From NCBI GenBank assembly GCA_002393095.1, contig DGII01000044.1, positions 1 through 9,637 on the forward strand: a stretch of DNA of 9,637 nt. Reading direction: 5' to 3'. This document shows, one piece after another, positions 5,856 through 9,637 of this stretch. Numbering within the stretch: the stretch's first letter is position 1; the number at the start of each line of letters is the position of its first letter. This DNA is from Lachnospiraceae bacterium UBA3826 (lineage in GTDB: Bacteria > Bacillota > Clostridia > Lachnospirales > Lachnospiraceae). The position numbers were made by a program, and so were the translations under genes. Under the pieces are notes generated by a model. The model saw only the letters and a list, made by a program, of their open reading frames with translations, was not told the origin of the DNA and searched no databases.

Positions 5856-7013
5856 ATGAAGATAACGGATGATATTTTATATGTGGGAGTGGCAGATAAT
5901 GATCTGGACCTTTTTGAGAACCAGTATCCTCTGCCCAACGGTATGTTATATAACTCATATGTGATAATGGATGAGAAGATCGTCGTAATGGATACGGTGG
6001 ATAAGAGAGCGGTAGATGAATGGCTTGATAATGTTAAGAACATCCTTGGAGACAGGAAGCCGGATTATCTGGTGATACATCACCTTGAGCCGGATCACAG
6101 TGCCGGAATACTTAAGCTTCATAATGAGTATCCGGATATGAGGCTTGTAGGTAATCAGAAGACATTCTCCATGCTGCCACAGTTCATATCCGAGGATCTG
6201 TCCCGGCTTTATGTGACCGTAGATGAGAATGAGCCTCTTGTACTTGGCAGTCACAGCTTAAGCTTTATCAAGGCCCCTATGGTACACTGGCCCGAGGTAA
6301 TGGTAAGCTACGATCATAAGGATAAGGTCCTTTTTTCCGCCGATGCTTTCGGTAAGTTCGGCGTGGAGACGGATACGGAGGACTGGGCATGTGAGGCGAG
6401 ACGATACTATTTCAATATAGTGGGCAAGTATGGAGCAATGGTACAGACATTGCTTAAGAAGGCTGCGGCGCTTGATATCGATATCATATGTCCTTTACAC
6501 GGCCCAATATTAAAAGAGGATTTAACTTATTATATTAATCTCTACGATATATGGAGCCGGTACGAGCCTGAGGATAAGGGCATACTCATAGCCTGCGCTT
6601 CGATACACGGCAATACATACACGGCGGCACAGTATCTTGCTGACAGACTTAAGGCCATGGGAGAAGAGAATGTGGTCCTTACGGATGTGTGCAGAGCCGA
6701 TGTGGCAGAGGTGGTTGAGGATGCTTTCAGATACGACAGGATGGTTCTTATGGCATCATCTTATGACGCGGGGCTTTTCCCTCCTATGGAGAGTCTGCTC
6801 CATCATCTTGCGGCGAAGAAGTACTGTAACAGGAAGGTAGCGATAGTGCAGAACGGAAGCTGGGCACCTTCTGCTGCAAAGTGTATGCAGGCTATCCTTG
6901 AGCCGATGCAGGGAATTGAGTATGTGGGTGATGTGATAACGATCAGGACTACCATGAATGAAGCCAATAAGGGTGAGCTTGACAGTCTTGCGAATGCTCT
7001 GACAACCGAATGA
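5856..7013 (+). CDS. fprA: Flavodiiron protein (class A), oxygen/NO reductase
   Basis: A cytoplasmic enzyme of 385 residues that reduces O2 to water and/or NO to N2O, protecting anaerobes. The N-terminal metallo-beta-lactamase-like domain (about 1-240) has all six diiron ligands: H76, E78 and D80 (HLEPDH), H144 (VHWPE), D163 (SADAFG) and H215 (PLHGP). The C-terminal flavodoxin domain (about 243-385) binds FMN through SIHGNTYTAA at 249-258 and contains GLFPPMESLLHHL, typical of the family. There is no rubredoxin or NADH-oxidoreductase extension, so it is class A and needs an external donor, usually a rubredoxin, which is not in this window. The start follows AGGAGG (5843-5848) by seven bases. 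The next reading frame begins only about 20 bases after the stop. Whether O2 or NO is preferred cannot be told from sequence. Confidence 0.97.
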   Translation: MKITDDILYVGVADNDLDLFENQYPLPNGMLYNSYVIMDEKIVVMDTVDKRAVDEWLDNVKNILGDRKPDYLVIHHLEPDHSAGILKLHNEYPDMRLVGNQKTFSMLPQFISEDLSRLYVTVDENEPLVLGSHSLSFIKAPMVHWPEVMVSYDHKDKVLFSADAFGKFGVETDTEDWACEARRYYFNIVGKYGAMVQTLLKKAAALDIDIICPLHGPILKEDLTYYINLYDIWSRYEPEDKGILIACASIHGNTYTAAQYLADRLKAMGEENVVLTDVCRADVAEVVEDAFRYDRMVLMASSYDAGLFPPMESLLHHLAAKKYCNRKVAIVQNGSWAPSAAKCMQAILEPMQGIEYVGDVITIRTTMNEANKGELDSLANALTTE

Positions 7014-7021
7014 GCATAGAA

Positions 7022-7085
7022 GGCGGAGAGCGTACATGGGAAGCAGAGTGATATTTAATAAAGAGTATCTGGGCTTGATTATGAG
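7022..7085 (+). pseudogene. Displaced start and 5' remnant of the HAD-like gene
   Basis: GGCGGAG (7022-7028) lies seven bases before ATG 7036, an ideal start. That frame reads MGSRVIFNKEYLGLI, which looks like the hydrophobic strand leading to HAD motif I (hhhhDxDxT), but with N-K-E where D-x-D is expected. It is open only to TAG 7168-7170 (44 codons). The conserved HAD body is in another frame, one base back, which is closed upstream by TAA 7059-7061. Restoring the protein needs a frame change between 7062 and about 7085. Confidence 0.6.
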
Positions 7086-7430
7086 GTGTGGGTATATACC
7101 TCTTCATTCAGATCCGAGAGATATATTAAGTGGCTGTTCTTCTTCTATGGCGTTAAGTTCGACGGTATAGTCAATGGTGACAGACACATGAGGGAGGTTC
7201 AGCGTAACAATAAGACCACTCTGCCGCAGAAGTTGCCCAACAGATACCGTATATCCCTGCATGTCGATGATGAGACCATCGTATGCGCTATGGGCAGGCA
7301 GTACGGCTATCGTACATATCAGCTTGAGGCACAGGATGATGACTGGGAGGAGAAGATAATCGCCAGAGCAGAGGAGATACGCAGGTTGGATTTCGGTGAT
7401 GCGGATGCTCATAATGATAAGGAAAGTTAA
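7086..7430 (+). CDS. HAD-like phosphatase lacking motif I (probably broken)
   Basis: This frame, open from 7062 and with a possible GTG start at 7086, gives 114 residues similar to small HAD-superfamily proteins. Motif II is VYTSS (3-7), the motif III lysine is K49 (LPQKL), and motif IV is HVDDE (D61, D62). Further segments such as YIKWLFFFYGV and NGDRHMREVQ fit a family that I recall by pattern. The nucleophile motif DxDxT should lie some 30 residues upstream and is missing. No ribosome site precedes GTG 7086, while a good one precedes ATG 7036 in another frame. One deletion of 3n+1 bases could explain both losses. The gene follows the flavodiiron gene closely and is probably co-transcribed. 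Codon use is still normal, so the break is recent, or a sequencing error. Confidence 0.65.
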   Translation: MWVYTSSFRSERYIKWLFFFYGVKFDGIVNGDRHMREVQRNNKTTLPQKLPNRYRISLHVDDETIVCAMGRQYGYRTYQLEAQDDDWEEKIIARAEEIRRLDFGDADAHNDKES

Positions 7431-7603
7431 ATGCGATAAATTTATTATTGTCGAATCAAAATAATATAACAGATATCGTGTTTTTACTTACAGTTTTATT
7501 ACAGTGAACATGATATTATGTCAGCAGATAAGAAAAAACTCCCCTTTTTCTTTTTCATTTATTAGTACCGAATGGTACGAGAATATTATATACTCCCCTT
7601 TAC

Positions 7604-7635
7604 AAGGCTGACATCTCCCCCGATGTTAGCCTTTT
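7604..7635 (+). terminator. Hairpin with short T-run ahead of the rRNA methyltransferase
   Basis: AAGGCTGACATC (7604-7615) pairs with GATGTTAGCCTT (7622-7633) over 12 bp with one G-U pair and a TCCCCC loop. TTTT (7632-7635), CCC and TTT follow. It can end the flavodiiron/HAD transcript. Because it lies only 20 bases before the methyltransferase start, it may act as an attenuator if that gene's promoter is upstream. The broken T-run makes it a leaky terminator at best. Confidence 0.6.
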
Positions 7636-7655
7636 CCCTTTGTATGGAGACGGTT

Positions 7656-9080
7656 ATGGGTGATATATACGGATTGCTTAAAAAAGAATATCTGGATAAC
7701 ATGAGGGAACTTCTCGGCGACGAGTATGAGGCGTTCATAAGCTCATACAAGGAACAGCCGGCACATGGCTTAAGGATAAGCAGGCTTAAGTGCGACAGAT
7801 ACGGAATGGAAGTATCAGACGTATATGAAGCCTTAAGAGAGCCCTTCGGGTTGACCGGAGTAGATTGGTGCGACACGGGCTTTTATTATGAGCCTCAGTC
7901 AAGACCCGGCAAGCATGCCCTTCATGAAGTGGGCCTGTACTATATACAGGAGCCGAGTGCCATGATAACAGGAGAACTCGCGGCGGATATAATAGGAGAG
8001 CTGATCGATAAAAAGGGCTATGTAAGAGTTCTTGACCTGTGCGCCGCGCCGGGAGGCAAGACAACCCGGATCGCCGAGGCTACAGAGGGAAGAGGGATAC
8101 TCATATCCAACGAGCCGGTGCCCTCAAGAGCTAAGATACTGTCATCCAATGTCGAGAGGATGGGTATATCCGACTGCCTTGTATGCTCACAGATGCCGGA
8201 TGAACTGGCGGGGATGTTTCCCGGATTTTTCGATGTGATAGTAACGGATGTTCCGTGCTCCGGGGAAGGGATGTTCCGTAAGGATACAGAGGCTATAGAA
8301 CAGTGGTCGCAGGATAATGTGCGTAACTGTGTGGTAAGAGACCGGGATATACTTGAGGCGGCCCATGTTATGCTAAGACCGGGCGGATATATCATATATT
8401 CCACCTGCACCTTCGAGAGAGCGGAGAATGAGGATATGACAGAGGGCTTTGTGTCGGAGCACCAAGGCTATAGGATAGAGAAGATGCACAGATTAATGCC
8501 TCATAAGTGCAGGGGAGAGGGACACTTTGCAGCGGTTCTGAGTCTGACCGGAGGTGATATGCATGATGAGGGAGCCGGAAGAGACAGAGACAGAGGCAGG
8601 AACAGGGCAGAGAAGCTGGATTATGATAAGGGCGTAGGCAAGGAGGCAAGGGATCACCTTACGGCTCTCCTTAAGGAGACGCTTACGGATAAAGGGCTGG
8701 ATGCGCTTAAGGGGAAGGTATTCGCTTATGGAAGCAATCTGTATCTGGCAGCCTGTGAGATAGCGGATATTGCCGTCAATAAGCGAAGGCTTAAGGTGGA
8801 GAGAGCGGGTCTGCATCTGGGAGAGGTTAAGAAGGGGCGCTTTGAGCCTTCACATGCTCTCGCGCTATACTTAACACCGGATATGTGTGTAAGAACTGTG
8901 GATGTAAAAGCGGATGATGAACAGATAAGAAGGTATATTGCGGGAGAAAGCCTGACCTGTGATGCGGCACTTGGAGGCTATGCGCTTGTGACTGCAGGCG
9001 GGTACAGCGCAGGCTGGGGGAAGGCGGTTAAGGGTGTCCTTAAGAATCACTATCCCAAGGGACTCAGACGGATGATTTAG
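7656..9080 (+). CDS. rsmF: RsmF-like 16S rRNA m5C methyltransferase
   Basis: An RsmB/NOP-family enzyme of 474 residues that transfers methyl from S-adenosylmethionine to carbon 5 of a cytosine in rRNA, by analogy with RsmF (E. coli RsmF has about the same length). An N-terminal RNA-binding region is followed by the SAM motif LDLCAAPGGKTT (126-137), VTDVPCSGEGMFRK (196-209) with release Cys201, and IIYSTCTF (246-253) with nucleophile Cys251. A polar Asp/Arg-rich linker follows, then an RsmF C-terminal region ending in NHYPKGLRRMI. I chose the start at 7656, preceded by GGAG (7647-7650), over an in-frame ATG at 7572. That longer version has no ribosome site, adds 28 non-conserved residues and would translate through the hairpin at 7604-7633. 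The exact target base cannot be told from sequence. Confidence 0.93.
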   Translation: MGDIYGLLKKEYLDNMRELLGDEYEAFISSYKEQPAHGLRISRLKCDRYGMEVSDVYEALREPFGLTGVDWCDTGFYYEPQSRPGKHALHEVGLYYIQEPSAMITGELAADIIGELIDKKGYVRVLDLCAAPGGKTTRIAEATEGRGILISNEPVPSRAKILSSNVERMGISDCLVCSQMPDELAGMFPGFFDVIVTDVPCSGEGMFRKDTEAIEQWSQDNVRNCVVRDRDILEAAHVMLRPGGYIIYSTCTFERAENEDMTEGFVSEHQGYRIEKMHRLMPHKCRGEGHFAAVLSLTGGDMHDEGAGRDRDRGRNRAEKLDYDKGVGKEARDHLTALLKETLTDKGLDALKGKVFAYGSNLYLAACEIADIAVNKRRLKVERAGLHLGEVKKGRFEPSHALALYLTPDMCVRTVDVKADDEQIRRYIAGESLTCDAALGGYALVTAGGYSAGWGKAVKGVLKNHYPKGLRRMI

Positions 9081-9140
9081 AATAAGATGTTAAAAATTGT
9101 CTTGAAATTAAAAAAACACATATTTTTTTTCTGAATTATA

Positions 9141-9149
9141 TGATATAAT
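9141..9149 (+). promoter_or_regulatory. Extended -10 promoter of cheV
   Basis: TGATATAAT (9141-9149) is a perfect extended -10 and is identical to that of the chemoreceptor, including the next two bases (GA). The -35 region (9121-9128) is a T-run without a clear TTGACA. The AT-rich stretch at 9090-9140 could act as an UP-like element. The predicted start near 9156 gives a leader of about 55 bases. Confidence 0.6.
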
Positions 9150-9165
9150 GACATAGGATGTTTAT

Positions 9166-9183
9166 CCCACGTATGATTGTGGG
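9166..9183 (+). other. Leader hairpin before cheV
   Basis: CCCAC (9166-9170) and GTGGG (9179-9183) form a 5-bp stem, extendable by one T-G pair, with an 8-base loop. It ends 12 bases before the ribosome site AGAGAGG (9196-9202). Position and loop size resemble the leader hairpin of the chemoreceptor gene. Function unknown. Confidence 0.35.
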
Positions 9184-9210
9184 GAATACAATACAAGAGA
9201 GGTATTATAT

Positions 9211-9637
9211 ATGGACAGCAAAATACTAATGGAAAGTGGTACTAATGAACTGGAGGTCTTAGAGTTTAACGTATGCGGTAACTCTTATGGTATCAATGTG
9301 GCCAAGATTAAAGAGATCATACCTTATCAGCCCGTGACACCGGTTCCCAATTCTCATCCCAGCATTGAAGGAATATTCATGCCGAGAGATATAATGATCA
9401 CCGCAATAGACCTTCGTAATTGTCTCCAGCGCGGAACATCAGAGCCCGGTGGACTGTTCATAGTAACGAATTTTAATAACCTCGATATCGCCTTCCATGT
9501 AGATTCTGTCCTTGGAATACACAGAGTATCCTGGACCGAGATCAATAAGCCCAATGAGACCGTTAATACGGTGGATGAGAGCATCTCTACCGGAATCATC
9601 AAGATCGACAATAAGCTTGTGATCATCCTTGACTTTG
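9211..9637 (+). CDS. cheV: Chemotaxis coupling protein CheV (5' part)
   Basis: The window ends inside this gene; 142 codons are visible. The start MDSKILMESGTNELEVLEF is typical of CheV, in which a CheW-like domain is followed by a response-regulator receiver domain. The visible part is the CheW-like domain (about 14-142), with YGINVAKIKEII, PVTPVPNSHPSIEGIF and the later strand FHVDSVLGIHRVSW. It would link receptors such as the one at 216-2237 to CheA, and phosphorylation of the receiver domain, not visible here, would tune adaptation. The domain order beyond the edge is inferred; a plain CheW is less likely given the ILMESGTNELE opening. The start is supported by AGAGAGG eight bases upstream. 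It has its own promoter and does not belong to the methyltransferase unit. Confidence 0.92.
   Translation, partial: MDSKILMESGTNELEVLEFNVCGNSYGINVAKIKEIIPYQPVTPVPNSHPSIEGIFMPRDIMITAIDLRNCLQRGTSEPGGLFIVTNFNNLDIAFHVDSVLGIHRVSWTEINKPNETVNTVDESISTGIIKIDNKLVIILDF

Noticed and set aside
7488..7519. TTACAG...TATTAT promoter before rsmF
   Set aside because: The spacer is 20 bases and no extended -10 is present; the region is AT-rich enough for chance matches.
7572..7655. 28-residue upstream extension of the rRNA methyltransferase
   Set aside because: No ribosome site precedes it, the residues are not family-like, and it runs through a strong hairpin.

Overview
The window looks like a chromosomal segment of a motile anaerobic Clostridia member, most likely Lachnospiraceae. 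This is inferred from gene content: a dCache chemoreceptor and CheV, a flavodiiron oxygen/NO reductase, a CPCC cysteine-rich protein, and a membrane-anchored C-terminal domain of a type I remember from Lachnospiraceae. Strong AGGAGG-type ribosome sites and TATAAT promoters of extended -10 form agree. All supported genes are on the + strand. No RNA gene, CRISPR array or insertion sequence was seen, and no gene-free gap exceeds 300 bases.

Layout. 1-215 is the upstream region of a chemoreceptor, with a left-facing hairpin/T-run, an extended -10 promoter and a leader hairpin. 216-2237 encodes the chemoreceptor, followed by a strong terminator. 2504-2716 encodes a one-helix YtxH-like protein with its own terminator. 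2840-4263 is a translationally coupled pair: a double cysteine-rich protein (YkgJ-like half plus CPCC half) and a membrane-anchored protein with an acidic linker and a C-terminal domain resembling BECR-type toxin domains. 4476-5687 encodes an unrecognised charged coiled-coil protein, preceded by a near-consensus flagellar-sigma (SigD/sigma28) promoter and a structured leader. Two 31-base tandem repeats follow. 5856-7013 is a flavodiiron protein (class A), followed closely by a HAD-like phosphatase remnant whose good ribosome site and start are in a different frame from its conserved body. 7656-9080 is an RsmF-like rRNA m5C methyltransferase with a leader hairpin. 9211 to the end is the first part of cheV.

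How it fits together. The chemoreceptor and CheV bracket the window and share the same -10 block and a similar leader hairpin, so they may be expressed in parallel. The sigma28-like site suggests that the unknown 403-residue protein belongs to the motility regulon. The flavodiiron protein would protect an anaerobe from oxygen or NO. The other genes are housekeeping (rRNA methylation) or of unknown role. The strongest leads are the unknown protein with its promoter and leader, the membrane-bound toxin-like domain without an evident immunity gene, and the HAD remnant in which one deletion could have removed catalytic motif I and shifted the frame.
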